64,000 bases of DNA from Opitutaceae bacterium (GCA_027482185.1 JAIXWF010000022.1:806001-870000); one strand, 5' to 3'. Positions 51,247 to 60,616 are shown, counted from the first letter of the stretch. The notes: generated from the letters alone by a model not told the origin. Made by a program: numbers and translations.

Positions 51247-51317
51247 GGAGAAGTGAAAATTGGAAAGGTGGAAAATCGGGAGATCGGAAAAACGGAAATT
51301 GGAAAAACGGGAAACGC
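51247..51317. repeat. Short tandem degenerate repeat (four ~16-bp units)
   Basis: Purine-rich direct units: GAAAATTGGAAAGGTG, GAAAATCGGGAGATCG, GAAAAACGGAAATTG and GAAAAACGGGAAACG. They occupy nearly the whole gap between the CxxCH dehydrogenase stop and the downstream oxidoreductase gene start. Confidence 0.8.
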
Positions 51318-51328
51318 GCGGAGCGGGT

Positions 51329-54277
51329 TTACTTCAGGGTCTGCAGGTAGGCTTCGAGGTCGGAGATTTCCTGCGGATTGAAGATGTCGCCCATGGGCGG
51401 CATCGGGGAAACGGTGTATTGCTCGTAACCCTTCGCGATGACCTTGCTCGGTTGGAGCAGGCTCTCGCGGATGTAGGCCGGCGTGGCGCGGGAAGCGAGG
51501 CCGTCGAGGGCGGGGCCGACGGCGCTGCCCTGGCCCTTGAGGGCGTGGCAGAGGACGCAGGCGGCGGGATGTTTGTGGAAGATCTGTTCGCCGCGCTTGG
51601 CGTCGCCGGCAACGAGGACGGCGCCGTCTTCGGCGGGCAGCAGTTCGACGAGGCGGATGTCGTCGAAGAAAGCATCGCCGCGGGCGGCGTGGGCGGCGTA
51701 GACCGAGGCGGCCGTGCGTTCGCCGGAATTGAATTCGACCTCGACGGCGGTCCAGTCGGTGTCGCGGCGGCGGATGGGGTCGGCCTCGACGCGGTTGTTG
51801 TTGGCGTTGCGGGCGACGCGGAGCCACTCGCCGGCGGCGGCGATGCCGAGAGTGGCGCGGCCGGAGAAGGCGTGGGTTTTGATCCAGCCGCTGAGGCGGT
51901 ACATGGTGTTCGGTTTGACCGGGACTTCGGCGAAGACGGTCGTGTCGGCGTCCTCGCGGGAGATGATGCGGAGCGCCTTGGCGCCGCTGTGGAACTCGCG
52001 CGGGCCGCCGACGGCGGTCCATTCCGCGGTGGCGTTGCCCGGCCGGGTGCCGTTGTCGCGGCGGGTCCAGCCCTCGGGCAGACCGGTGGCGGCGAAGGTT
52101 TCGAACCCGGGGCTCGGCAGGAGGTTCGGGCCCTCGCGGAAGAGGGAGGCGCCGTGGATCTTGCCGAGGAGACGGGAGGCTTCGCGGAGCCAGTCGTCCT
52201 GCTGGTTGGCGGGATTGCGCACGAGGGCGGTGACGACGGTCTTGATCTGCGGGGTGGTGGGAAATTCGCCGAGCTTCACGAGGGCGGCGAGGCGGGTGAG
52301 GAGGTCGGCGTCGCTGACGACGGCGGAGGAGAAGAACAGCGCGACGGCGGCGGCGTCCTTGCCGAGAGCGCGGACGGCGTTGCGGCGGACGGCGGCGTCG
52401 GCGTGGCCGAGCGCGGCGCGATGGGCGGCTTCGTCGAGCAGACCGAGGCCGTGAAGGGTCCAGAGCGCGTGGAGGGCGGGAATCGGCGCGGCGGCGGCGA
52501 GGGCGGCCTTGAGGGCGGGGGCGGCGTCGGTGCGACGGCCCTCGACAAGGAGGCGTTGGGCGGTGACGCGCCAGAACTGGTTCCCGCTGGAGAGGGCGGC
52601 GACGAGTTGGGCGGTGGAGGCGCCCTTGAGGGATTTGATGGCGGCGGGTTTGGCCTGGTCCCAGACGACGCGGTAGATGCGGCCGCGGGCGTGGTCGCGG
52701 AGCGGATTTTCGTGGGCGCCGCCGACGCCGGTCTTGGCGGCGTAGCCGCCGCGCTCGAGGCTCGGGGTGGGGTTGTGCTGGATGATGTAGTTTTGCCAGT
52801 CGGAGAACCAGACGGCGCCGTCGGGCCCGACCTCGGCGAAGACCGGCGACATCCATTCGTCGCTGCTGGCGACGAGGTTGAAGGCGTCGTCGGCGACGTA
52901 GCCCGCGCCCTCGCGGCGCACGTCGAAGAGGGCGACGTTCTTCATCGTGGGCTCGCAGATCATGGCCTTGCCCTGGAGGCGGGCGGGGAGGTTGTCGGAG
53001 TGGATGAAGGCGCTGCCGGCGGCGGCGGTGTAGCCGCCGAACACGTCGACTTGGCGGAAATTCGGCGTGATCGTGTGGGTCTTGTCCTCGGTGTTGATGC
53101 GCTTGGCGGTCTGGGCGCGCGTGCCCTTGGGCACGATGGTGGCGGGGATGCCGCCGAAGAAGATGGGGGCGTTGTTGGCGGTGCCGCCGAACTGATCGCC
53201 CCACTGGTTGATGCTGTGGCCCCAGGTGTTGTTGGTGAACTGGTGGAGGAATTCGAGGGCGGAGCCGTCGGCCTTGAAGCGGTAGGTGCCTTGGGCGAAG
53301 CGCATTTCCGTGCCGCCGACGGTGCCGTTGAAACCGGAGTAGCCGACGGCGCCGTAGAGCCAGTTGTCGTAGCCGTAGTGGAGATTGTTGGCCTGGGCGT
53401 GGGTGTCGTTGATGCCCCAGCCGGTCATGATCTCGCGGCGTTCGTCGGCCTTGTCGTCGCCGTCGTTGTCTTTGAGGAACAGGAAGCGCGGCGATTGGGC
53501 GACGACGATGCCGCCTTGGGTGAAGACGAAGCCGGTCGGGATATTCAGCTTATCGGCGAAGACGGTGAACTTGTCGGCGCGGCCGTCGCCGTCGGTGTCC
53601 TCGCAGATCTTGATGCTGTCGTTGCCCATGCCGTCGGGTTTGACGTCGTGCGGGTAGTCGCGGGTTTCCGCGACCCAAAGGCGGCCGCGTTCGTCCCAGG
53701 CGAGGAAGATGGGTTTGGCGATGTCGGGTTCGGCGGCGAAGAGCTCGAGGCGCAGATCGGGAGCGACCTGGGTGCGTTCGCGGCTGCCCTTGAGTCCGAG
53801 GGGGAACTGGAACGTGACGGGCTGCGGGCGTTTCTCGTAGTTGGCGACGGTGGGGCGGGCTTCGCGCTGCTCGGGTTCGCGCTGGGCGAGGAATTTTTCC
53901 CAGGCGGCGGTGCGCACGACGCCGGCGGCGGCGAGCAGCTTGGGCTTGGCGGAGGCGGCGAGGTCGGGGGCGTCGCGTTCGCCGAGGGCGGCGACGGCGA
54001 GGCGTTTTTCGGCCGGGACGCGGGCGAGGGCGGGGAAGTTTTCCGCCGGTGCGTCGACGACGACGACATCGAAGCGCGCGACGAAGTCGGGCGTCGCGGC
54101 GGCGGGATCGGAAATGTAGTCGAACCAGATCGCGTCGCGGCCGAGGTCGCGCATCAGCACGTGCGCCGTCTGGCGGGGGCCGCGGTCGGGGGTGCCGAGG
54201 TAGAGCACGCGGAGCGGGGCGGCGGCGGCGGACAGCGCGAGCGCGAGGAAGGCGGTGAACAGCAGGGAGGTTTTCAT
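51329..54277 (-). CDS. PVC-type heme-binding CxxCH protein: ThuA-like / membrane-bound dehydrogenase domain / cytochrome c
   Basis: 982 residues, periplasmic. Signal peptide MKTSLLFTAFLALALSAAA; this start (54277) is chosen over an upstream in-frame ATG for that reason. A ThuA-like region (about 20-150, LRVLYLGTPDRGPRQTAHVL) is followed by a TIGR02604-type beta-propeller dehydrogenase domain (LAWDERGRLWVAETRDYPHD, DTDGDGRADKFTVF, NNLHYGYDNWLYGAVGYSGF). HEAT-like helices, a carbohydrate-binding-module-like sandwich, and a C-terminal TIGR02603 cytochrome c with heme motif CVLCH and axial Met (PMPPMG) complete it. It probably oxidises a sugar and passes electrons to a heme. It is divergent from the XylR-type regulator. 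Confidence 0.92.
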   Translation of the reverse strand: MKTSLLFTAFLALALSAAAAPLRVLYLGTPDRGPRQTAHVLMRDLGRDAIWFDYISDPAAATPDFVARFDVVVVDAPAENFPALARVPAEKRLAVAALGERDAPDLAASAKPKLLAAAGVVRTAAWEKFLAQREPEQREARPTVANYEKRPQPVTFQFPLGLKGSRERTQVAPDLRLELFAAEPDIAKPIFLAWDERGRLWVAETRDYPHDVKPDGMGNDSIKICEDTDGDGRADKFTVFADKLNIPTGFVFTQGGIVVAQSPRFLFLKDNDGDDKADERREIMTGWGINDTHAQANNLHYGYDNWLYGAVGYSGFNGTVGGTEMRFAQGTYRFKADGSALEFLHQFTNNTWGHSINQWGDQFGGTANNAPIFFGGIPATIVPKGTRAQTAKRINTEDKTHTITPNFRQVDVFGGYTAAAGSAFIHSDNLPARLQGKAMICEPTMKNVALFDVRREGAGYVADDAFNLVASSDEWMSPVFAEVGPDGAVWFSDWQNYIIQHNPTPSLERGGYAAKTGVGGAHENPLRDHARGRIYRVVWDQAKPAAIKSLKGASTAQLVAALSSGNQFWRVTAQRLLVEGRRTDAAPALKAALAAAAPIPALHALWTLHGLGLLDEAAHRAALGHADAAVRRNAVRALGKDAAAVALFFSSAVVSDADLLTRLAALVKLGEFPTTPQIKTVVTALVRNPANQQDDWLREASRLLGKIHGASLFREGPNLLPSPGFETFAATGLPEGWTRRDNGTRPGNATAEWTAVGGPREFHSGAKALRIISREDADTTVFAEVPVKPNTMYRLSGWIKTHAFSGRATLGIAAAGEWLRVARNANNNRVEADPIRRRDTDWTAVEVEFNSGERTAASVYAAHAARGDAFFDDIRLVELLPAEDGAVLVAGDAKRGEQIFHKHPAACVLCHALKGQGSAVGPALDGLASRATPAYIRESLLQPSKVIAKGYEQYTVSPMPPMGDIFNPQEISDLEAYLQTLK

Positions 54278-54466
54278 GCAGGGGGCGGACAAGGGGCGGA
54301 AAGGAGCGGCAGGGGGGCCGGCCGCGGAACAGGGGAGAGGTATCCTAGCCGGGAACGGGGCGGGCAACCATGAGAGTTGGCGCAATTTTCCGGAGATTTT
54401 TCACCGCCAAATCGCCGAGGTTTACGGGGAGAAGGCAGGTTTGCAGCCGGGCGGAGTTGTGTTTTT
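54278..54466. promoter_or_regulatory. Divergent promoter region between CxxCH dehydrogenase and XylR-like regulator
   Basis: 189 bp between the start codons of divergently transcribed genes, the usual place for operators bound by the adjacent regulator. A less GC-rich patch is present around 54370-54470 (ATTTTCCGGAGATTTTTCACCG). No clear palindromic operator can be proposed from one copy. Confidence 0.45.
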
Positions 54467-55678
54467 ATGCCGATCTTCCCCCGTCCCATGCCGGCTGCCG
54501 TCTCCCGTTTTCCCCGCCGTGCCCGGCGCAATGTGGCGTTGCTGATCGAGACCTCGAACGCGTACGCGCGGGGACTGCTGCAGGGGGTGGTGCACTACAT
54601 CCGCGAGCACGAGCCTTGGTCTTTCCACCTGATGGAGCAGGGGCGCGGCGACGATCCGCCGGCGTGGCTGGCCCGGTGGCGCGGCGACGGCATCATTGCG
54701 CGCATCGAGACGCCGAACATCGCGCGGGCGGTGGTGCGGGCGGGTCTGCCGGCGGTGGATCTGAGCGCGGCGCGGCTGGTGCCGCGGCTGCCGTGGGTGG
54801 AGACGGACGACGAGCAGATCGCGCGGCTGGCGGCGGAGCATTTGTTGGAGCGCGGCTTCCGGCATTTCGCGTTCTGCGGGGACGCGCGGTTCAAGTGGTC
54901 GGCGTGGCGCGAGGAGCATTTTCGTCGGCGGCTCGAAGCGGCCGGGCAGCCGGTGCAGGTGTACCGGCCGACCTCGGGGGCGGGCGATTTGGCGGGGCAG
55001 GCACGCGAGATGCGGCGGTGGCTGGAGGCGTTGCCGAAGCCGGTGGGAGTGATGGCGTGTTACGATATTCGCGGGCAGCAGGTGCTCGATGCCTGCCGCG
55101 GGGCGGGGCTGGCGGTGCCGGAGGAAGTGGCGGTCATCGGCGTGGACAACGACACCCTGCTTTGCGAGCTGGCGTCGCCGCCGCTGTCGAGCGTCGTGCC
55201 GAACGCGCACCGCACGGGGTACGAGGCCGCGGCGCTGCTGGACCGGATGATGCGCGGGGAAAAGGTGGCGGCGCGGTCGCAGTTGATCGCGCCGCTCGGG
55301 GTGGAGGCGCGGCAGTCGACGGATGTGCTGGCGGTGGACGACCGGGAGGTGGCGCGGGCGGTGCGGTTCATCCGGGAGCATGCCTGCGACGGCATCAACG
55401 TGGGCGACGTGCTGAAGGCGGTGCCGTTGTCGCGGCGCGTGCTGGAGCAGCGTTTCCAGCGGTTGCTCGGGCACACGCCGCGGGTGGAGATTCTGCACGC
55501 GCGGCTGGCGCGGGTGAAGCAGTTGCTGGGCGAGACGGATTTGCCGCTGTACCTGATCGCGGAGCGGACGGGATTCGAGCACGTCGAGTACCTGGGCGTG
55601 GTGTTCAAGCGCGAGACGGGCGCGACGCCGCGGGCGTTCCGGGCGGGGGCGGCCGGCGGGAAGGTGGCGGCGCGGTAA
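54467..55678 (+). CDS. XylR-like transcriptional regulator (periplasmic-binding-like sensor plus AraC HTH)
   Basis: 403 residues. Residues 20-275 are a LacI/GalR-type ligand-binding fold (RNVALLIETSNAYARGLLQG, VGVMACYDIRGQQVLDACRG, EVAVIGVDNDTLLCELASPP, LSSVVPNAHRTGYEAA). A C-terminal AraC double HTH follows (GINVGDVLKAVPLSRRVLEQ, RTGFEHVEYLGVVFKRETGA). This is the E. coli XylR layout and is frequent in Verrucomicrobiota and Planctomycetota next to sugar-catabolic genes. ATG 54467 is used; 54488 is an alternative. It likely controls the divergent dehydrogenase/oxidoreductase operon in response to a sugar. Confidence 0.9.
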   Translation: MPIFPRPMPAAVSRFPRRARRNVALLIETSNAYARGLLQGVVHYIREHEPWSFHLMEQGRGDDPPAWLARWRGDGIIARIETPNIARAVVRAGLPAVDLSAARLVPRLPWVETDDEQIARLAAEHLLERGFRHFAFCGDARFKWSAWREEHFRRRLEAAGQPVQVYRPTSGAGDLAGQAREMRRWLEALPKPVGVMACYDIRGQQVLDACRGAGLAVPEEVAVIGVDNDTLLCELASPPLSSVVPNAHRTGYEAAALLDRMMRGEKVAARSQLIAPLGVEARQSTDVLAVDDREVARAVRFIREHACDGINVGDVLKAVPLSRRVLEQRFQRLLGHTPRVEILHARLARVKQLLGETDLPLYLIAERTGFEHVEYLGVVFKRETGATPRAFRAGAAGGKVAAR

Positions 55679-55728
55679 ACGCGGGTGGCGGCTTTACGTC
55701 CGCGATCTTCGCAGTATGGTGGCGGCCC

Positions 55729-56301
55729 ATGAAACGGACGCACGGTTTCGCCATGGCGGGATTGCTGGCACTGGGATTGTTCACGGCCGGCTGCGGCTCG
55801 TCGCAGATGAGCCGCATCGACCGCAACCGCGACATCTACGAAACTTGGCCGATCGAGACGCGGCAGGCGGTGCTGGATGGGCGCGTCGAGGCGGGCATGA
55901 CGCCGGACATGGTCCGCGTGGCGTGGGGCGAGCCGAGCGAAGTCGTGGCGCAGTCGCGCACGGGCGACGAGATCTGGGTCTACAAAATCGGCGGCAGCGA
56001 CGGCAGTGTCTATTATCCCGGCGGCACCATGGGCACGGCCGGACCGATCGGCACGGTCGGCGGCACGGGCATCGGCATCAGCACGGGCCGCGGTGGCACG
56101 GCGATCGGCACGACCGGCGGCATCGGGATCGGCATGGGCGGCGGCGGCATCGGCGGCGGCCCGACGATCGGCGGCATGGGCGGGCTGGGCGGCGGTGCCG
56201 GCATCGGCGGACCGATCGTCACGCCGCCGACCCCGCCGGACATCCGCGAAGTGGTTTTCCGCAACGGTGTCGTCCACAAGGCGGACAAACCGACGAAGTG
56301 A
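55729..56301 (+). CDS. BamE/SmpA-like lipoprotein with Gly-rich tail
   Basis: 190 residues. Signal peptide with lipobox LFTAGC (Cys at about 23), so it is lipid-anchored. Residues 30-85 resemble a BamE/SmpA-type domain (VLDGRVEAGMTPDMVRVAWG, EPSEVV, DEIWVYKIG), a fold common in small outer-membrane lipoproteins. The C-terminal half is a ~80-residue Gly/Ile/Thr repeat (GGTGIGIST, GGIGIGMGGGGIGGG) ending in a Pro-rich spacer and DIREVVFRNGVVHKADKP. The Gly-rich section probably forms a flexible or extended surface segment. It follows the XylR-like gene by 50 bp on the same strand. Confidence 0.82.
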   Translation: MKRTHGFAMAGLLALGLFTAGCGSSQMSRIDRNRDIYETWPIETRQAVLDGRVEAGMTPDMVRVAWGEPSEVVAQSRTGDEIWVYKIGGSDGSVYYPGGTMGTAGPIGTVGGTGIGISTGRGGTAIGTTGGIGIGMGGGGIGGGPTIGGMGGLGGGAGIGGPIVTPPTPPDIREVVFRNGVVHKADKPTK

Positions 56302-56426
56302 GCGGAGCGGCCGGGGGCAGATCGGTCGGCGAGTGAGCGGACCTTCGCGGGCGCGGATCGGGGCGCTACCCGCTCACGCTCGCGGCCGCGGAAAGATTCG
56401 CGGCGGCCACCCGAGAGCGCGGCGCG

Positions 56427-57206
56427 TCACTGGCCCAGTTGCTTGTAGTCGAGGACGGTGTGGCTGATGTAGCCGGCGGCGAGGGCGGCGCGGTCGGTCA
56501 GCGGTTCCGCGGGCGAGAGATCGTCGCCGAGGCGGAAGATGAGACGGTGGGTGCCGTCGTCGCCGGCGGGGCTGAAGAGGCCGGGCACGACGACGCGGGC
56601 GGGCACGGTGCGGCGGACTTCGCTGCGCGGCGTGCAGGGGAGCGGGAAATTGACGTTGTGGACCACGAAGCTGCGCGGGGCGGTGACGGAGGCGAGGGCG
56701 GGCGCAAGGCGGGCGGCGTGGCGCGCGGAGATGCGGACGATCTCGTGCAATTCGGCGCTCGGCACGTCGCCGGCGGCCTTGAGTTCGTTGTAGAGCTCGA
56801 AGGTCAGATCTTGGGAAAACGCGACCGCGGGCAGGCCGTGGAGGGCGCCTTCGAAGGCGCCGGCGACGGTGCCGCTGGCGATGATGAAACCGAGGGACGC
56901 GTTGAGACCGACGTTGATGCCGCTGAGGACGGCGTCGAGTTGCACGTCGCGCGGCAGCAGGTGGCCGACGGCGATGTTCACGGCGTCGCTGGGCGTCCCG
57001 TCGATGATCCAGGTGGCGCAACCGAGACCGCGGTCGGCGGCGACGGCGTGAACGGGGCGGCTGCGGGATTTGGCGGCGCCGACCCAGCTTTGTTCGGTCT
57101 TGGGGGCGGCGACGTAGAGTTCGTGGCCGGCCTCGCGCAGGGCGTGGACCAATTCGTGAAGGAAAACGCTGTGGATGCCGTCGTCGTTGGTGACGAGAAA
57201 ACGCAT
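56427..57206 (-). CDS. surE: 5'/3'-nucleotidase SurE
   Basis: 259 residues. Metal-dependent nucleoside monophosphatase. N-terminal FLVTNDDGIHSVFL contains the NDDG metal motif. The other family blocks are VLSGINVGLNASLGF (SGINxGxN) and ASGTVAGAFEGAL, plus IVAAPKTEQSWVG-type loop (YVAAPKTEQSWVGAA). The C-terminus is DRAALAAGYISHTVLDYKQL. It is cytosolic. It lies downstream of pnp on the same strand but beyond its terminator (about 125 bp gap to the pnp stop). Confidence 0.93.
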   Translation of the reverse strand: MRFLVTNDDGIHSVFLHELVHALREAGHELYVAAPKTEQSWVGAAKSRSRPVHAVAADRGLGCATWIIDGTPSDAVNIAVGHLLPRDVQLDAVLSGINVGLNASLGFIIASGTVAGAFEGALHGLPAVAFSQDLTFELYNELKAAGDVPSAELHEIVRISARHAARLAPALASVTAPRSFVVHNVNFPLPCTPRSEVRRTVPARVVVPGLFSPAGDDGTHRLIFRLGDDLSPAEPLTDRAALAAGYISHTVLDYKQLGQ

Positions 57207-57276
57207 CCGGAAGCTTTCGGCGATCAGCGGTCAGCTGTCAGCTTTTTTGAGCCCGAGGTCAAATAGGTGCGGGCGC

Positions 57277-57304
57277 AAAAAAGCCGCGACCGAAGTCGCG
57301 GCTT
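57277..57304 (-). terminator. Rho-independent terminator of pnp
   Basis: Stem AAGCCGCGAC (57281-57290) and GTCGCGGCTT (57295-57304), loop CGAA. Read on the minus strand, it is a 10-bp stem with a UUCG loop followed by TTTTTT. It lies 28 bp after the pnp stop. Confidence 0.92.
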
Positions 57305-57331
57305 GAAACCGAAGCGCGGAGCGCGGGCCGG

Positions 57332-59542
57332 TTACTGGGCGGCGGGAGCGGCGGGGGCGGCGTCGCCACCCTGCTGCTTCTGCGCGTCCATTTCCTTCAT
57401 CGCGGCTTTGCGCGAGAGGCGGACCTTGCCGCTCTTCTCGTCGATGCCGACGCACTTGACCCAGATCATCTCGCCCATCTTGACGACGTCGTCGGTGCGG
57501 CGGACGCGGAAGTCGGCGAGTTCGCTGATGTGGACCAGGCCTTCCTTGCCCGGGGTGCACTCGACGAAGCAGCCGAAGTCTTTGATGCCGGTGACGCGGC
57601 CGTGGTAGAGCTTGCCGACTTCGATCGGCACGCCGCCGCCACCGCCGCCGCCGGAACCGCCGCCGCAGAGGCCGTCGATTTCCGCGATGGCGCGGGCCAT
57701 GGCGTCGCCGTTGTTCGAATAGATGAAGACCTTGCCGGAGTCGTCCTCGGCGATGTCGATCTGCGCGCCGGTCGTCTCGGTGATGCGGCGGATGGTCTTG
57801 CCGCCCGGCCCGATGAGCAGGCCGATCTTTTCGGGATCGATCTGGATCGTCTGGATGCGCGGGGCGAACTTGCTGAGGTCGGCGCGGGGCGCGGGCAGCG
57901 AGCCGAGCATGACCTTGAGGATCTCGATGCGGGCGTCGCGGGCCTGGAAGATCGCGGTCTTGGCGATCTCAAAGGGCAGGCCGTTGATCTTGAGGTCGAG
58001 CTGGAAGCCCGTGATGCCCTTGGTCGTGCCGGCGAGCTTGAAGTCCATGTCGCCGAAGTGGTCTTCCTCGCCGAGGATGTCGGTGATGGTGACCCACTTC
58101 TTGATGGAGCCGTCGTCGGCGTTTTCGGTCATGAGGCCGCAGGAGATGCCGGCGACGGGGGCGATGATGGGCACGCCGGCGTCCATGAGGGCCAGGCAAC
58201 CGCCGCAGATCGAGGCCATCGAGGTCGAGCCGTTGGAGGCCATGATCTCGGAGACGACGCGGATGGAGTAGGGGAAAGCGTCTTCCGGCGGGAGGACGGG
58301 AACGAGGGAGCGTTCGGCGAGGGCGCCGTGGCCGACTTCGCGGCGGCCCGGGGCGCCGAAGCGGCCGGTTTCACCGACGGAGAACGGGGGGAAGTTGTAG
58401 TGGAGGATGAACGACTTGGAGGTCGCGCCGCCGGTGAGGCCGTCCATTTCCTGGGCTTCCTTGGTCGGCCCGAGGGTGGTGATGGCGATGTTCTGGGTGT
58501 CGCCGCGCTGGAACGTGGCGCTGCCGTGCACGCGCGGGAGGACGCCGACCTCGGCTTGGAGGGGGCGGAGGTCCTTCTGGCCGCGGCCGTCGGCGCGGAC
58601 GCCCTTTTCGAGGACGTTCTTGCGGTAGGCTTTGTACTGGAGGTCCTCGAAGACGACGTTGAGGTCGACATCGGTGAACTTGCCTTCGCCGAGTTCGGCG
58701 AGGAGGGCGGCCTTGGCTTCTTCCTTGAGGAGCTTCACGGCGGCGCCGCGCTCGGCCTTTTCCTTGCCGAAGATGGCGGCGATGAGGCGCTCGGTGGGGA
58801 CGACGCGCTCGATGATGGCGCGGGCCTGCGGGGTGGCGCCGACGAGGGGGAAGGTGCTCTTCGGTTTGCCGGCGAGCTTCACGAGCTCCTCGATGGCGGC
58901 GATGATCGGCTGGATGGCCTGGTGGCCGAACTCGAGGGCCTTGATGAATTCGTCCTCGGGCAGCTGGTCGGCGCTGCCTTCGATCATGAGCATGTTGGCC
59001 TTGGTGCCGACATAGATCAGGTCGAGGGACGAGGTGAACATCTGCTCGATCGTCGGGTTGGCGACGAACTGGCCGTCGATCAGGGCGACGCGGACGCAGC
59101 CGATGGGCCCGTTCCACGGAATGTTGGAGATGGCGAGGGCGGCGCTGGCGCCGTTGACCATCGGGATGTCGGACTCGTTGAGCTGATCGGCCGACATGAG
59201 CTGGCCGATGATCTGGACCTCATTCAGCAGGCCCTCGGGGAAGAGGGGGCGGCAGGGACGGTCGCAGAGGCGGGACGTGAGGATTTCCTTTTCGGAAGGA
59301 CGGCCCTCGCGCTTGAAGTAACCGCCCGGGAAACGGCCGGCGGCGGCGTACTTTTCGCGGTAATCGACGGTGAGGGGGAACCAATCCTGGCCGGGCTTCG
59401 TGGTCTGGGCGATGCAGGCGGTGACGAAGACGTTGGTTTCGCCGACGTTGACGTTGACGGCGCCGTTGGCGAGGCCGGCGTAGGTGCCGGTGGAGAACGT
59501 GATCCCGAGGCCGGGCACGGTGACGGAGTATTTCTGTTTCAT
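57332..59542 (-). CDS. pnp: Polyribonucleotide nucleotidyltransferase (PNPase)
   Basis: 736 residues. 3'-to-5' phosphorolytic exoribonuclease of the RNA degradosome. Two RNase PH domains: [20 protein letters not shown] and [19 protein letters not shown] in the first; [20 protein letters not shown] with [19 protein letters not shown] in the second. The KH domain ([20 protein letters not shown]) and S1 domain ([20 protein letters not shown]) follow. The tail is short and Ala/Pro-rich. It lies downstream of rpsO in the classic rpsO-pnp order, with a 333-bp leader that contains strong hairpins. Confidence 0.97.
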   Translation of the reverse strand: MKQKYSVTVPGLGITFSTGTYAGLANGAVNVNVGETNVFVTACIAQTTKPGQDWFPLTVDYREKYAAAGRFPGGYFKREGRPSEKEILTSRLCDRPCRPLFPEGLLNEVQIIGQLMSADQLNESDIPMVNGASAALAISNIPWNGPIGCVRVALIDGQFVANPTIEQMFTSSLDLIYVGTKANMLMIEGSADQLPEDEFIKALEFGHQAIQPIIAAIEELVKLAGKPKSTFPLVGATPQARAIIERVVPTERLIAAIFGKEKAERGAAVKLLKEEAKAALLAELGEGKFTDVDLNVVFEDLQYKAYRKNVLEKGVRADGRGQKDLRPLQAEVGVLPRVHGSATFQRGDTQNIAITTLGPTKEAQEMDGLTGGATSKSFILHYNFPPFSVGETGRFGAPGRREVGHGALAERSLVPVLPPEDAFPYSIRVVSEIMASNGSTSMASICGGCLALMDAGVPIIAPVAGISCGLMTENADDGSIKKWVTITDILGEEDHFGDMDFKLAGTTKGITGFQLDLKINGLPFEIAKTAIFQARDARIEILKVMLGSLPAPRADLSKFAPRIQTIQIDPEKIGLLIGPGGKTIRRITETTGAQIDIAEDDSGKVFIYSNNGDAMARAIAEIDGLCGGGSGGGGGGGVPIEVGKLYHGRVTGIKDFGCFVECTPGKEGLVHISELADFRVRRTDDVVKMGEMIWVKCVGIDEKSGKVRLSRKAAMKEMDAQKQQGGDAAPAAPAAQ

Positions 59543-59757
59543 GAACTGGACTGCTTTCTATTCGGACGGATCGGACGGAATACGGACGATTCGGCTGCGT
59601 GTCGGCGGATGGAACGTCTCGTCCCGGCGACACGCGGCCGGGAGGTGAGGCGTTTGGCTTCCGCGGGGCGGAAGCGGCGGCGGGGCGAGGGGACGCACCG
59701 CTGCGGGGTTCGGGGTGATACTATTCCCCGCTCAATCTGCTCGCTCAGACGCGAGAG

Positions 59758-59803
59758 ATTTCCGTTTGGCGCCCGGTTCTGCGAAAGAGAACCAAACGGA
59801 AAT
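59758..59803 (-). promoter_or_regulatory. Long hairpin in the rpsO-pnp leader, candidate RNase III site
   Basis: Outer stem ATTTCCGTTT (59758-59767) with AAACGGAAAT (59794-59803), inner stem GGTTCT (59775-59780) with AGAACC (59788-59793), loop GCGAAAG, and a 7-nt bulge on one side. It sits at the place where E. coli pnp mRNA has the RNase III hairpin that mediates PNPase autoregulation. The parallel is by position; no sequence homology is claimed. Confidence 0.55.
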
Positions 59804-59834
59804 GTCCCGGCCTGGATTCGAGTGTCGGAAAGAC

Positions 59835-59865
59835 AACGGGCGACCCGCGGATCGGGTCGCCCGTT
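59835..59865 (-). terminator. rpsO terminator-like hairpin
   Basis: Perfect 13-bp inverted repeat AACGGGCGACCCG / CGGGTCGCCCGTT with a 5-nt loop, 10 bp after rpsO. The T-tract on the minus strand is poor (TTGTCTTTCC), so it may attenuate rather than end rpsO-pnp transcription. Confidence 0.7.
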
Positions 59866-59875
59866 AGAAAAAGCG

Positions 59876-60145
59876 TCAGCGACGGAGGCTCAGCTTCTGC
59901 AGCAGCTCGTTATACTTGGGCAGGTTGTGCCGTTTGAGATAATCGAGGAGCTTGCGGCGGCGGGAGGCCATCTGAAGGAGACCGCGGCGCGAGTGGAAAT
60001 CCTTGCGGTGCGTGCGGAGGTGCTCGGTCAAGTGATTGATGCGGGCGGTCAGCAACGCGACCTGGACTTCGGACGAGCCGGTATCCTTGTCGTGGGTTTT
60101 GTATTCGGCGATGATTTCGGGCTTAACGACGGTGGTAGTGGACAT
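59876..60145 (-). CDS. rpsO: 30S ribosomal protein S15 (uS15)
   Basis: 89 residues, exactly the family length. Conserved blocks: [40 protein letters not shown] and [20 protein letters not shown], ending LLQKLSLRR. It binds 16S rRNA early in 30S assembly. ATG 60145 ([10 protein letters not shown]) fits; the open frame extends upstream without homology. pnp follows, the usual arrangement. Confidence 0.97.
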   Translation of the reverse strand: MSTTTVVKPEIIAEYKTHDKDTGSSEVQVALLTARINHLTEHLRTHRKDFHSRRGLLQMASRRRKLLDYLKRHNLPKYNELLQKLSLRR

Positions 60146-60616
60146 GGTTTTCTGGTTTGGTTCACGACTGTAGGGTACCTTGGCAGGCACCGTGAAATCC
60201 GCCCCGCCCGACTGGAAATCGGGTTGAGCCGACCTCACCGTTCCAATCCGGCGGAGTGCCGGACCAGTCATGGTGCGACCCCGCAACCGACGGAGTCTCA
60301 CTAACGCAAGACGCCAACTTCCCGAAAGGCCCGGAGGCGCGCAAGTGTATTTTTGGGTGGCGTCCCGGGTAATCCTACCGGGGTCGCGCCGGTCAAATTG
60401 CCGCCGCGAAAACGGTCTTGTTGCAAAAACGGACCAACAACGATGTGGCCCGACCGGCCTGACTTGGTCGGACTCAGGGAGTTGAGAGAGCTGGGTTGAG
60501 CGTTGAGAGCAAAACCGCGCGGTTTCGGACGGACCGTGCCGCGATTGCGTTTTCCGGACCTCGGCGGATCGATCGCACAACACTCAACTTTCAACCCTCA
60601 ACTGCAGGCTTGCGGC
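60146..60616. other. Intergenic region upstream of rpsO
   Basis: 471 bp between rpsO and dciA, both minus strand. The first ~150 bp upstream of rpsO is rich in small hairpins (for example CCCGACTGGAAATCGGG near 60207), as might be expected of an S15 autoregulatory leader, though no known fold is matched. The far end is a copy of repeat family A (60481-60602). No gene is seen. Confidence 0.55.
60481..60602. repeat. Dispersed palindromic repeat, family A, copy 2
   Basis: 122 bp, opposite orientation to the 6725-6840 copy. Left end GTTGAGAGAGCTGGGTTGAG..., right end CACTCAACTTTCAACCCTCAAC. Shared internal blocks are CGGATCGATCGC (matching GCGATCGATCCG) and GTTGAGAGCAAAACCGCGCGG (matching CCGAGCGGTTCTGCTCTCAAC). 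Confidence 0.8.

Larger units (their letters stand above)
59543..59875 (-). other. rpsO-pnp intergenic leader
   Basis: 333 bp with no gene. Near rpsO it holds a perfect 13-bp inverted repeat (59835-59865) and a longer imperfect hairpin (59758-59803), both listed separately. The remaining ~215 bp nearest pnp is GC-rich leader without a clear Shine-Dalgarno. Confidence 0.6.

Noticed and set aside
47140-51381. Very long open frame on the plus strand (over 1,400 codons)
   Set aside because: Antisense to the kinase, FHA-cyclase and oxidoreductase genes; composed almost only of G, A, R, E, D and V, as expected from GC-rich codon bias. No domain is seen.
51260-54373. Open frame of over 1,000 codons opposite the CxxCH dehydrogenase
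   Set aside because: The minus-strand gene has clear signal peptide, dehydrogenase and CxxCH motifs; the plus frame is low-complexity antisense.
56030-56220. GGC-rich minisatellite as a separate repeat
   Set aside because: It is the coding sequence of the Gly-rich lipoprotein tail, in frame throughout.
60146-60300. Riboswitch or known S15 leader RNA upstream of rpsO
   Set aside because: Small hairpins are present, but no conserved riboswitch core or known S15-binding fold could be matched by eye.
57530-60304. Plus-strand open frame of over 900 codons opposite pnp and rpsO
   Set aside because: PNPase and S15 on the minus strand are unmistakable; the plus frame is antisense.
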